Shown: one piece after another, positions 21,418-30,900 of the stretch
Layout: each line of letters starts with the position of its first letter
Numbering within the stretch: position 1 is the first letter of the stretch
Source: a virus
Virus record (IMG/VR): IMGVR_UViG_3300033148_004880
Coordinates: 1 to 48,970 of that record
Reading direction: 5' to 3' (one strand)
DNA: 48,970 nucleotides
Position numbers and translations under genes: made by a program
The notes under the pieces: generated by a model
What the model was told of the DNA's origin: nothing
What the model saw: the letters and a program-made list of their open reading frames with translations, nothing else
The model's database searches: none

Positions 21418-23876
21418 TCCGAAAGCCTGAAAACGTGCGGACGTGGGTAGGTCCTGCTGGCAGCCTCGATGCAAAGATCGCCATCGTCGGTGAACAGCCC
21501 GGCAAGCAGGAGATCTTCCACCGTCCACTGCCAACGCCATTCGTCGGGCCAGCGGGACGAGAACTTGACAAGTGCCTAGACTCAGCCAAGATCCCACGGC
21601 GGTCATGCTACTTAACAAACGTGATCAAGGATCTCGACCACCCACTGCACTACTATATGAATATCTCGGGGAGGAGCCCTGTCATTACTGAGGCAGGGCA
21701 AGTGTACATCCAGATGCTAAAGGAGGAGCTGACAGAATGCAAGTCGAATGTGGTAGTGGCTACGGGGAACATTCCACTGTTCGCCTTGTGCAATCGGACG
21801 GGAATAACGAAATGGAGAGGATCGGTGCTGGAGTCTACTTTAATTCCTGGCCTCAAAGTCGTGCCGACGTTACACCCTGCTACTATCATTCCTCCGAAGA
21901 ATGTATACTTAAACAAGAATCTCATCACCCTCGACTTGCAGCGAGCCAAGGAAGAATCTGCCTACCCTGAAATCCGTCGCAAGGAACGCAAGCTACGCAT
22001 CCGCCCGTCGTTTGGTGATGCTATGTATTTCCTTGAACGATGCCTTCAGGTAAGTAAGAAAGGAGGAATAATTGACTATGACATCGAGATTTACAATGAG
22101 GAGGTGTCTTGCATTAGTTTTGCAATCGGTCCTGCGGAAGCTATGTCGATTCCGCTCGTGGACGCATCAGGAGATTACTTCTCCATCGAGCAAGAGGCTG
22201 ATATTTGGAGAGCCATCGCTGTTCTACTCGAGGATAGAAACCTATGGAAACGAGGTCAGAACATTGCATTTGATTCCCACTTTCTCCTTCGTAGACCTGG
22301 AATCAAGGTGCACTCCCTCCACGACACAATGGTCGCACAAAAGACGTTGTTTCCTGATTATCCTATGGGACTTGACTTCATTTGCACGATGTATACTGAT
22401 ATACCGCACTACAAAAATGAAGGAAAAAAGTGGTTCAAATCTGGCGGTGCATGGGAAACGTTATGGCAGTATAATGCTACTGACTCCATCGTCTGTGCGG
22501 AAGCTCATCCTAAACAAGTACACGACCTTGAACGACAAGGTAACTTGGCAACTTACGAGCGTCAAAGAAAGATCATCGAGCCATTGGTCTACATGATGGA
22601 ACGTGGCATTCGCGTGGATATCGAGGGAATGAAGAAACTGGGAGAAGAATACGAAAGAAAAATCGAAACAGCGACGGAAGAACTTAGAAGAATTGTAGGT
22701 TTCGACATCAACCCAAATTCACCAAAACAACTTGCAAACTATTTCTACGGTACGAGAGGCCTTCCTGCTTACCGCAAGCGGGGTGGTGGAGTTACGACTG
22801 ATAATGACGCGCTTAAGCGACTTGCTAGAAAAGGAGTTCGCGAGGCCTCCCTTATTGGGGAGATCAGGAAATATACAAAAGCTAGAGGAAATTATCTCAA
22901 TATTGAAAAGGTCGACCGAGATGCTAGAATCCGCTGCAGCTATAATCCAGCCGGCACTCGATTCTCAAGAATCTCATCGTCTAAGAACATCTTCGGAACA
23001 GGAATGAACATGCAGAACTGGCCTCATGATCTGCTACGTTTCCTGTTAGCCGACGAAGGCTATGTACTTTACACTGTTGACCTCTCCCAGGCTGAGAATC
23101 GCATCGTAGCATATGTCGGGAACGTTACTCCAATGATCGAGGCGTTCGAGGCTGGAAAGGATGTGCATCGACTTACTGCGTCATTGCTTCTGGGCAAGCC
23201 AGTAGACGAGATCAGCGACGTGGACGGGTCCTCGCCACTTGGCAATGGAGAACAATCGGAACGCTACTGGGGCAAGAAGGCTAACCACGAACTCAACTAT
23301 GATCTCGGCTACAAGAGGTTTTCCTTACAGTTCGAACTGCCGGAAGCTCAAGGCAAGTGGCTTGTCGAACGCTACCACCTTGTTTATCCTGGCGTTCGAC
23401 AGAACTACCACGCAATGGTGAAAGCCCAACTAGCCAAGAACCGTACGATCACGAACCTCATGGGACGCAAGACGCTGTTCCTCGACGAGTGGGGAGACAA
23501 AACCTGGAAGGCAGGGTACTCCTGCATACCTCAAGGCACGGTTGGTGACGTGATCAACGAGCGAGGACTGAATTACATCTATTATGACCAAACGAGATTC
23601 AAGTCCGTCGAGTTGCTGACCCAAGTACACGACTCAATTACCTTCCAGATTCCACTGGCCACCCGATGGCAGGAGCATGCCTACATGCTCGATCGGATTA
23701 AGCACTCACTCGAAACTCCACTCGTGTGGAACGAGCGCGAGTTTGTAATACCTGTTGATATCGTGATGGGACTTAACTTCCGCAAGGAGGAGGGAGTTAA
23801 GATTAAGACCGTCAACGCAAGAACATTGGAGGAGGCTTATGACAAGCTTAGTATCAAGACTCGCGAAAGCGGTTAG
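21414..23876 (+). CDS. Uracil-DNA glycosylase / 3'-5' exonuclease / family A DNA polymerase fusion
   Basis: An 820-residue protein. Residues 1-185: family 4-like uracil-DNA glycosylase with VGEQPG (25-30), PFVGPAG (42-48) and PTLHPA (151-156). Residues about 215-370: DEDDy exonuclease with D223/E225, N283/D287 and Y353-D357. Residues about 380-800: family A polymerase with motif A D556 (TVDLSQAENR), motif B R617, K621 and Y629 (GKKANHELNYDLGY) and motif C H739/D740 (QVHDS). There is no 5'-3' exonuclease. It is the replicative polymerase; the glycosylase may excise or sense uracil ahead of synthesis. ATGA coupling with the deaminase gene. Confidence 0.92.
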   Translation: MIRKPENVRTWVGPAGSLDAKIAIVGEQPGKQEIFHRPLPTPFVGPAGRELDKCLDSAKIPRRSCYLTNVIKDLDHPLHYYMNISGRSPVITEAGQVYIQMLKEELTECKSNVVVATGNIPLFALCNRTGITKWRGSVLESTLIPGLKVVPTLHPATIIPPKNVYLNKNLITLDLQRAKEESAYPEIRRKERKLRIRPSFGDAMYFLERCLQVSKKGGIIDYDIEIYNEEVSCISFAIGPAEAMSIPLVDASGDYFSIEQEADIWRAIAVLLEDRNLWKRGQNIAFDSHFLLRRPGIKVHSLHDTMVAQKTLFPDYPMGLDFICTMYTDIPHYKNEGKKWFKSGGAWETLWQYNATDSIVCAEAHPKQVHDLERQGNLATYERQRKIIEPLVYMMERGIRVDIEGMKKLGEEYERKIETATEELRRIVGFDINPNSPKQLANYFYGTRGLPAYRKRGGGVTTDNDALKRLARKGVREASLIGEIRKYTKARGNYLNIEKVDRDARIRCSYNPAGTRFSRISSSKNIFGTGMNMQNWPHDLLRFLLADEGYVLYTVDLSQAENRIVAYVGNVTPMIEAFEAGKDVHRLTASLLLGKPVDEISDVDGSSPLGNGEQSERYWGKKANHELNYDLGYKRFSLQFELPEAQGKWLVERYHLVYPGVRQNYHAMVKAQLAKNRTITNLMGRKTLFLDEWGDKTWKAGYSCIPQGTVGDVINERGLNYIYYDQTRFKSVELLTQVHDSITFQIPLATRWQEHAYMLDRIKHSLETPLVWNEREFVIPVDIVMGLNFRKEEGVKIKTVNARTLEEAYDKLSIKTRESG

Positions 23877-24072
23877 GAAAGAGATAGCCATTTGGTCTAT
23901 AACACAACAGGACATGAAGAGAATAAATGAAGCTATAATGAGTCTACCTTTGGAAGGTGTGGAACCACGCGTAGCAGTATATAACATGCATCTACAAGAC
24001 GTGCTCTGGACCTTCTGGTTCGGAGAACCTTTACACAAAGAGGAGGCATGCTATGATTCTAGGAATACCTAG
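23839..24072 (+). CDS. Small helical protein overlapping the polymerase end
   Basis: A 77-residue protein. Its ATG lies 38 bp inside the polymerase gene behind GAGGAGG, so internal initiation is likely. Basic amphipathic start (SLVSRLAKAVRKEIA), aromatic later part (VLWTFWFGEP). No motif. Confidence 0.65.
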   Translation: MTSLVSRLAKAVRKEIAIWSITQQDMKRINEAIMSLPLEGVEPRVAVYNMHLQDVLWTFWFGEPLHKEEACYDSRNT

Positions 24073-24118
24073 CGTTCCCGGATTCTGGTCGGATCATTAT
24101 GCTTATTCGGACAGCTAA
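24053..24118 (+). CDS. 21-residue candidate micropeptide
   Basis: ATG at 24053 with GAGGAGG upstream; encodes MILGIPSVPGFWSDHYAYSD plus one residue. The same leader, AGGAGG then a short gap, TGCT and ATGATTCTAGGAA, recurs before the 24348 start, so this looks like a duplicated start region. It may be a tiny real protein or a remnant. Confidence 0.4.
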   Translation: MILGIPSVPGFWSDHYAYSDS

Positions 24119-24124
24119 GAGGCC

Positions 24125-24276
24125 ATGCCAGAAACTGTTATACGTATGATAAAGCATAGTGCTACTGACTTCCCGACAACTACTCCATGTGACATCGTAA
24201 TAAAAAGGAAGATAGCTTGGTTCATATTCATCCAATGGTGTTAGACGAAGACGGAAACAGACATGATTTTAGTTAA
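24125..24276 (+). pseudogene. Small gene split by a -1 frameshift at an A-run
   Basis: The first frame (ATG 24125) gives MPETVIRMIKHSATDFPTTT..., then at AAAAAGG (24202-24208) it enters an unlikely tail with a stop at 24242. Shifting back one base at AAA gives KKEDSLVHIHPMVLDEDGNR and a stop at 24276, a natural-looking 50-residue product. The A-run allows tRNA-Lys slippage, a sequencing error or a real mutation. Confidence 0.45.
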
Positions 24277-24299
24277 GCAATATTAGGAAAGGAAGGCTT

Positions 24300-24575
24300 A
24301 TGGGAGACTTGTCACAACTACGAAACCTTTATAGAGGAGGATCTGCTATGATTCTAGGAAACAAAACGCTGATGTGTCCCAACTGTAAGGACGACCCTAT
24401 CATAATCTCGACGAGACTTGGTTGGAATAGTCGAGGTCCCACTATCAGAATCAATCTGACGTGTCCGAACTGTGAGTGGAAAGCTAATAAGGAGATATCA
24501 CTGCTACGAATGATGGAGCGAACCTCACTATGTCCAGCGAACGACACCTCGGAGATTGGATCGAAGGATTTCTAA
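24300..24575 (+). CDS. Small zinc-ribbon protein
   Basis: A 91-residue protein (or 75 from ATG 24348). CPNCKDDPI (from ATG 24300: 25-33) and CPNCEW (about 54-59) give two Cys-x2-Cys pairs. Two starts each have a good site: AGGAAAGGAAGG before 24300 and GAGGAGG before 24348; the latter start shares its leader with the micropeptide at 24053. Overlaps the helicase gene by 46 bp. Confidence 0.75.
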   Translation: MGDLSQLRNLYRGGSAMILGNKTLMCPNCKDDPIIISTRLGWNSRGPTIRINLTCPNCEWKANKEISLLRMMERTSLCPANDTSEIGSKDF

Positions 24576-25810
24576 GATTTACGAACAACACCGAACCCCC
24601 AAGGATGTTCCGTTTGTGGACGGCGATAAGTGTTGTTGCTGCTTGCCTCCAGCGCAAGTGTGTTCTGCACTGGGGCTCACTCGACTTTTATCCTAATATG
24701 TACGTAGTGCTTGTTGCGCCATCTGGCAAGGCTCGCAAGGGAACTGCTATGATACCTGGCCTCAAACTACTGCGTGAGATGGGCGTGAAACTGGCATCAA
24801 ACTCCGTGACACGCCAAGCGTTGATAAGAGACTTGAAGACATCAAATGAGACGGAGGTCGATCCTACCACTGGAACGATGGACATTCACGCGTCGCTAAC
24901 TATATTCAGCAAGGAGCTGACAGTCTTCCTTGGCTATCAAAACAACGAGCTCATGACTGATTTAACAGATTGGTATGACTGCGACGACGATTGGGTCTAT
25001 CGAACTAAGCACGAAGGGGTGGACGACATTAGGGGAGTGTGGGTCAACTTAATTGGAGCGACTACTCCTGATCTTATTCAGTCTGCCATGCCACTGAATG
25101 CTATAGGTGGCGGCCTGACAAGTCGAATGATATTTGTCTACGAGCAACGGAAAGGCAAAATAGTCCACACTCCCTTTTACACACCGGAAGAACTCAAGCT
25201 CCAGGAATTGCTGATGGTTGACTTAGAGCGGATAAGAATGCTCAAAGGGGAGTTCAAGGTGACGCAGCGATTCCTGGAAACTTGGGTCGACTGGTACTCA
25301 GAAGCAGACGCAAGTCCACCGTTCGAAGATCCACGGTTCGCTGGATACTTCGAGCGCCGCCCGACGCACATAATGAAACTGTCAATGATCGTGAACGCCT
25401 CACGTAGTGACTCGATGATGTTGGACAAAGAGGACATCGACAGAGCGATAGAAATCTTGAGGCAGACGGAGGTCAAGATGCGCTATACGTTCAGTGGCGT
25501 CGGCAAATCGTCACTGGCCAACACGCTGTCGCAAGTTATGGCGGAGATCTCGACCAAGAAGGAAATTAAATACGACGAGTTGTTATCACGATTTTATAAT
25601 GACGTTGATAAGTGGGGAATGGATAAGATCATTGAAACGATGAGTGCCATGAACTACATCGACGACATTCCAGTAGCACCAGGCGGGAGGACTATAAGAT
25701 TTAGGGAAGGTGGAGCTAATCCACTTTACATAGAGAGCGAAATGGATAACTTCGTTCAAAAAATGAACATAGTTGGGGAGGAGAAAGACGATGGACAAGA
25801 CGGAGAGTGA
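24530..25810 (+). CDS. DUF3987-type phage helicase / primase-helicase ATPase
   Basis: A 426-residue protein. WTAISVVAACLQRK (30-43) then APSGKARKGTA (63-73) as a P-loop variant, and SNSVTRQALIRDL downstream. This matches DUF3987 proteins, RecA-fold helicases that serve as phage replicative helicases and are sometimes fused to primases. No AEP or TOPRIM primase domain is present here. Positioned next to the polymerase, it is the best replicative helicase candidate. A palindrome copy (25749-25773) lies inside its last codons, encoding NFVQKMNIV. Overlaps the next gene by 20 bp. Confidence 0.85.
   Translation: MSSERHLGDWIEGFLRFTNNTEPPRMFRLWTAISVVAACLQRKCVLHWGSLDFYPNMYVVLVAPSGKARKGTAMIPGLKLLREMGVKLASNSVTRQALIRDLKTSNETEVDPTTGTMDIHASLTIFSKELTVFLGYQNNELMTDLTDWYDCDDDWVYRTKHEGVDDIRGVWVNLIGATTPDLIQSAMPLNAIGGGLTSRMIFVYEQRKGKIVHTPFYTPEELKLQELLMVDLERIRMLKGEFKVTQRFLETWVDWYSEADASPPFEDPRFAGYFERRPTHIMKLSMIVNASRSDSMMLDKEDIDRAIEILRQTEVKMRYTFSGVGKSSLANTLSQVMAEISTKKEIKYDELLSRFYNDVDKWGMDKIIETMSAMNYIDDIPVAPGGRTIRFREGGANPLYIESEMDNFVQKMNIVGEEKDDGQDGE
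25749..25773. repeat. Dispersed 25-bp palindrome, copy 8 (inside coding sequence)
   Basis: Arms ACTTCGTTCA and TGAACATAGT around AAAAA, within the last 20 codons of the helicase gene and directly before GGGGAGGAG of the next gene. Confidence 0.9.
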
Positions 25811-26021
25811 CAGTATACTTGCCTCGGAAGGTGAGATCACTGACTTCGAATTCTATCCAAGGGGCTGGAAGCTGTTGCAGCTTACCTTCTTGGAAAGGCC
25901 CAAAGGGATACGCCAGTGGACTACTGTTCTATGGGGCTTCGATATATTCTTATGGCGCCTTCCCCTTTTGAAAACGATTCTGGCCACCAACACCCTAATG
26001 TGGATTGTCTTTGTATTCTAA
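25791..26021 (+). CDS. Small protein with hydrophobic C-terminus
   Basis: A 76-residue protein starting at 25791, 7-8 bp after GGGGAGGAG. Soluble start, then FLWRLPLLKTILATNTLMWI and FVF at the end, a plausible membrane or membrane-associated helix. May tether the adjacent replication proteins to the membrane. Unknown family. Confidence 0.65.
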   Translation: MDKTESDSILASEGEITDFEFYPRGWKLLQLTFLERPKGIRQWTTVLWGFDIFLWRLPLLKTILATNTLMWIVFVF

Positions 26022-26034
26022 AGGAGGAACAACC

Positions 26035-26448
26035 ATGAGTGAAGACATATTGAAGGAACTAATAAGAACTGGGCAAGTAACCCAGGAAGCAGTCGATCGG
26101 ACGAGAATGAAGGTCGACAAGACTCTTCAGGCCTGTGCGTTCACACTTCATACGCTAATGTGTAACAAGGAGCATGAGGAGGACCCTGAGATGCTACTTC
26201 AACCTGGCTCAGGCAAGTGCAGATGGTACGTGGAAGAGCACTTGGACACCACGTGGAGTACTCCAGAGCATGTCCGTTGGCTGGACAAGACAGTGAAGGT
26301 AATGAGGGAGTTAGAGATATCTGAATCAGATGACATGAGAGAATTTCTACGGAAGCTTACTGAAGTCTCGGCTGCAGTCAACGATCTGATCACCCAATAC
26401 CCAAAGTCTTTCAAGCTGCTGGAAGAGATAGCTAAGGCCAAAGCATAA
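26035..26448 (+). CDS. Last early gene, helical protein of unknown function
   Basis: A 137-residue protein starting at ATG 26035 behind AAAGGAGGAAC. Helical and charged, with CNKEHEEDPEMLLQPGSGKC near residues 43-62 and a long terminal helix. Last gene of the rightward unit before the bidirectional terminator. Confidence 0.75.
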   Translation: MSEDILKELIRTGQVTQEAVDRTRMKVDKTLQACAFTLHTLMCNKEHEEDPEMLLQPGSGKCRWYVEEHLDTTWSTPEHVRWLDKTVKVMRELEISESDDMREFLRKLTEVSAAVNDLITQYPKSFKLLEEIAKAKA

Positions 26449-26454
26449 TTGAGA

Positions 26455-26508
26455 GACTGGGCAGACAAAAGGAGACTACGCACCTTCGGCCTTATCATCT
26501 GCCCGGTC
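26455..26508. terminator. Bidirectional terminator between converging units
   Basis: GACTGGGCAGA (26455-26465) pairs with TCTGCCCGGTC (26498-26508), 11 pairs with one wobble. Inner AAGG/CCTT extends the stem. CTTTCCTT follows on the plus strand. Only 65 bp separate the two stop codons. Confidence 0.75.
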
Positions 26509-26513
26509 TTTCC

Positions 26514-27923
26514 TTAGGGCATCGTTTCTAATGTCTCCAGTCCCTTGAGCTCTTTCATCTTCGGCTCAGGCGGTGTGTACGTTCCCACGATCTGACCGTA
26601 AAGACTCTCACCACGCTTTCGAGCCCTGACCACCTTCCCCGTCTGTGCTGTACCAGGAACGCCTAGCCACTTGCCGCCTAGCTCCCACCACTCTCGAGCC
26701 ATAGGATCCTTTCTGATGAACTCCACTGACTCCTGAAGCAGCTCTCCGCCTGGGCCGAAGGGACCTTTGCCGTACCTGGCGGCTCCAATGACTGGAATAG
26801 GCTCGATGAACTCTTTACCAACGTTCCAAGTCAAGGAAGGAATGTCGTCTCCGTTTTCCAGTGACTCCCTAAACGCTCTAATTGGAGTGGGGAACGGAGA
26901 CTGAATCTTTAGCACGTCTTCCATAAGTATATTGAACAACGTCGTGGCTGCCACGAAGCGCATAGCGTTTTTAAATGCAGGCTTGCTAAACGGCCCCTCC
27001 CTCCCGGTTCTCATGACGTCTTTGACTAGAAAGTTCCAATCGTTGATCGTAAAGGTCTGAAACAGTGTTAGAAACTTCCCTGCCACAGCTCTCTGAATCG
27101 GTGCTACGTCACCGGGCATAGCCGAGGCTTGCGTCCTGGTCACAACGTCGTCGGCATACGTTCTCGCTCTGCTTTCGCTGAACTTCATCGGCCCTTTGGC
27201 GTACTCGTAAGCTCCTTGCCAACAAGCTTTAGCAGTCTCCAGATCGAGAATCTGAAGTGGCTTCAGTGCTGCCTTCGCTGTTACTTTCTGAACCTCGCCG
27301 ACGGCTCCGGCCCTGATGCCTCGTATGGCGTCCTCCACAGTGATGTCATAAGTCCTTTGGAGCAGGACCTTTGATTTCCTCATGGCGAAGTTGCGCCTCT
27401 TCGGACTGAGCAAGCTTAGCACTCCTCTCATAGCGTACTCAAAGCCTATCTCGGCTACAGTATTTCGCAGTGCTGAGACCTGAATCATGGCTGATCGTAC
27501 ATTAGCTCCAAGGACTGAGGCAGCTAAGTTGCTGTTGATCCTCATCATCAAGCTTTCAACTCCTGGAGGAAGCTTGAATGTTGGAGACTTCATCCCCGCG
27601 ATGTGGTTGTTCCACGAGTGTAGAGCTGCAGCCAGAACTGGATTCTCGTTCCTTAACAAGAACGGCTTCCCCGACACCGGATCAGTAATGGAAAGCTGCA
27701 ATTCTCTCATCTGAGCAATCAAAGGTGATAGTTGGATGTGCCGGATAGCTGTATCCTCGTAAATCTCCAGCACGTGAAAAGGATCCATCTCCAACCGATA
27801 GCGAGCATTAGAACGTGGCTTGGCGAAGCGAAACGGTGTCGCGCCCATCTTAATAAAGTGGGCGTTCAGGATGTCAACAGGCATGTCAAGCGGCCTGGCC
27901 TCAATTCTTTCCAACCACGACAA
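26514..27923 (-). CDS. C-terminal part of a large internal virion / polyvalent protein (split by a +1 frameshift)
   Basis: A 469-residue reading from a TTG. There is no ribosome binding site, and the frame continues upstream as PYTENYFTFIRDLSWLERIE, joining naturally to the end of the 27949-31131 frame (RVRKV) if one base is skipped. Hydrophobic helices (about 330-345) and long amphipathic regions fit an ejection or injection protein. ATPFRFAKPR near residue 30 resembles large polyvalent phage proteins. Treated as the C-terminal third of a protein of about 1,540 residues. Confidence 0.75.
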   Translation of the reverse strand: MSWLERIEARPLDMPVDILNAHFIKMGATPFRFAKPRSNARYRLEMDPFHVLEIYEDTAIRHIQLSPLIAQMRELQLSITDPVSGKPFLLRNENPVLAAALHSWNNHIAGMKSPTFKLPPGVESLMMRINSNLAASVLGANVRSAMIQVSALRNTVAEIGFEYAMRGVLSLLSPKRRNFAMRKSKVLLQRTYDITVEDAIRGIRAGAVGEVQKVTAKAALKPLQILDLETAKACWQGAYEYAKGPMKFSESRARTYADDVVTRTQASAMPGDVAPIQRAVAGKFLTLFQTFTINDWNFLVKDVMRTGREGPFSKPAFKNAMRFVAATTLFNILMEDVLKIQSPFPTPIRAFRESLENGDDIPSLTWNVGKEFIEPIPVIGAARYGKGPFGPGGELLQESVEFIRKDPMAREWWELGGKWLGVPGTAQTGKVVRARKRGESLYGQIVGTYTPPEPKMKELKGLETLETMP

Positions 27924-27948
27924 ATCACGAATGAAAGTGAAATAGTTT

Positions 27949-30900
27949 TCAGTGTAAGGAAACCTTGCGTACCCTGTTGAGTCGTGTGTACCACGCCTCG
28001 TAACGAGCTCTCAAAGCGTCGTAAGCAGCCCGCTCCTTGGGAGACAACTTCGGAAGGTCCGCTTCTTTATATCCCATATGCTTCAGCTTGACCATTCCGC
28101 CTTTTTCACTGGCCACAGCGTGAATCATGATCCGTTCACGTTCCTTGCGCTTTAGCCCTTTGCTGATCTCTTTCCGATCCCTTCGGAACTTTCTGATCAT
28201 CTTCGCGATGGCAAACTCACGTGCGTGATACTCATGAACGGTCAAGTCCAGGAACGCTTGGCCGCCGGCATCCTCAAATGTCCGAATTGGATTCTCGAAC
28301 CCACGGTGAAACGTCGTTTGGTCGAGCTTTCTGCATCCCTTTAGAATTTCGAGCTGTGCTTCGTAAACAGGAGGATAAATTCTTCCTTTTACCTTCCGTT
28401 GCTTGATAATTCTGCCCTTGTCAAGAACTTCTCTGACCTCAGGAGTGAGCTTCTCACCAGCACGTCGTTTGAGTCTGCCTGCCAAAGCTTCATACATCGC
28501 CTGGAAGCCTCCGATCTCGAGTGCTACACCGGATCTAGGAGGACTTGTATGAGCGAAAAACGTGTGCATTTCCTCCTTAGTGTATACTCTCAAAGGGTCG
28601 CCTTTGACGTCATATATATCCATAAGCATTTCGCCAGGTTCTTCGGAAAGCTTCCTCAGCCTATCTCTTTGCCATTCCGAGAGTCTAGTATAAGCTCGCA
28701 CATTTATAGGCCCCCCCTTTTCGTACCGGAAGGCCTCTAGCATACCCGTCTCTCGAGCTACCTGGCCAGGAATCGCGGTGTCTCCGAATACGTGTCGATC
28801 CACTCCCCAATGAGTGCCTCCTTCCGGCCTTCTTAAGTATTCTCCAGACCTAGTTATGTAAGCGGCCTCATCAAAGGTCTTCGCCTTCCCGAACTCTCGA
28901 ACGAGCCTCTCTTCTAGTCTCCTGCCCGCTTCAGATATCATTTTATAGAACGCTTGCATCCCTCCCATTTCGAGCGTTACTTCAGGTCTGGCCCTGAACA
29001 CGAACTGCCCCGGAGCGTTGGGATTCTCAACAACTTCTCCAACCTCAGGGTTGAGCTTTCTATAGGTCTCCGCGACCTTTGCCGAACTGAACCCGCCTTT
29101 GTCAGTCGGGTCGATGAAGGTCTCACGAACGCCTTCCTTGGTTACCATGCTTATCGGAGCTTCAGGGTCTGGTTCTGGAACGAGATCTGCCTTCCGTCGT
29201 GTGTCAATGATCTTGCCCATGAGCTCGTCGCCCCACTCGCGGTAGCGATTGAGCTCGAAGCTGTCAGCAAAACCTGCGTCGAGATTCTCCTCATAACGCG
29301 AGGTCAATTCCTGCATCCTAGTGTAAACCTCATTCAGGTCTTTAGAGTCTTTCAGGATCTTCTTGGCCTCAGCTTCTACCTCCTTCATCGTGACAGTCTT
29401 CCTGCCTTTGGAAAGCTTCATCTCAGTAAGAGCCATTGCCACAACTTCCTCGGACATCTTCACATCCTTGGCAATCTCAGAAGCGTCCTTGCCTTCATTG
29501 AAAAGTGTACGGATTTGATCAGAGATTTTGGGTGGCTTAGGAGCAGGTGGTGGAGCAACTTCAGGAGCGACCTCAGGTGGAGGGGTAACCTCGGGCCTCA
29601 TATAGCCCTTCCATTTATTTAGAAGAGCCTGGGCCTCTGCTCGATCAGTAGCCGTGTCTATCCACCGCCATTTCCCAGTCTTCGGGTTGTATCCCTCTAT
29701 TAACCAGTTCGCCTGAATAACTTGCTTGCCCTTCATCGTTCGCCACACACCGACAGGGATGTACTTTCCATACTTGAGCAGGTCGGTTCCCTTTAGCAGG
29801 GTTACATCTATCTCGTGAGGTCCAGGACCTTCTTTAATTCTGAAGTCAGTTAGGACCTCGCCGGTCGCAGGATCATACACCTTCTCTCTTAGCTTGACAA
29901 CCTTTGGAGCAACAAGCCCTTCCTCCGAGCTCTTAACCACTCCGCTGACCGGCTCGACCTTTGGCGGAGTCGGCTCGGCAGCCACTTCGGGCTCTGTCGG
30001 CTTGAGCTTGCCTCGTACCAAGTCACCCGTCGAAGCGTCTATTGCCTCCTTCAAGTACTGTGCAGCCATAGCGTGTGGCCAAGCCTCGTCAGCCTTATCT
30101 TCCGCACGAAGCTTCTCGGACTTCTTAATATGATCTCTTCTTAGCCTCTCCATTCGCTTTACCTGCTCTGGAGTAGCCTTCGAGCCAAAGTCTATGGCCT
30201 CTTCTGGGGATTTGAATCTGGGAATCCTTGACACCTTCTTAATAGGTGCCTTAGGCTTGGGAGTAATTCTCTCAAGAATCGAGTCAGCCGTGCCATACTC
30301 CCTCAGCTCGGCAAGTTCCTCGGCAGTAGGAGCAATCTCAGGAGCTTTTTCTTCTTTGAGTCTCTTAGCTCTGATCTCTGCCTCAGAAGGAAACTTTGAC
30401 TCCACTTCCTCGGCGACCTTCTTAAGATCCTCAACGGTCGGCTTGGCACCTTTCTTAGGAACAACCTTACGAATGACCTCCCCAATAACCTTGAACATCC
30501 CGAGCTCTAAAGCAGTTCCCAAAACCGTTTTAGCCCACAGATCGAGCTTCTCAGCAGTGTCACTGGAGATGTTAAACAACGGCTCGTCAGCCTTCTCGTC
30601 CTCCGTGATAAATCCTAGGAACATCCTATCAGCAGTAGTCCTGGGCTCGGTAAGAACATTGATTATGTCTTGCGGCGCCCTGAATATCGGTTCCAGTGCT
30701 TCTCCGATACTCCTCGCAACAGTAGTCTCGGGCCCCGGACCTAACCAGGCTCCAGCTTTCGCAGCTTCAGCCTTGAGTTCTTCAGGTGACAAGCCTGCAG
30801 CAGTGCCTACAGCCAGACGCTCGAATTGTTCAGCCTTAGAAGGGATGTATCCAAGCGCTCCCTTTCCAAGGTGAGCTATTGCCTCAGCTATGTCGACTGG

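Noticed and set aside
30194-30874. 226-codon plus-strand frame rich in Ser and Ala
   Set aside because: Antisense to the 1060-residue internal virion protein; no start signals.
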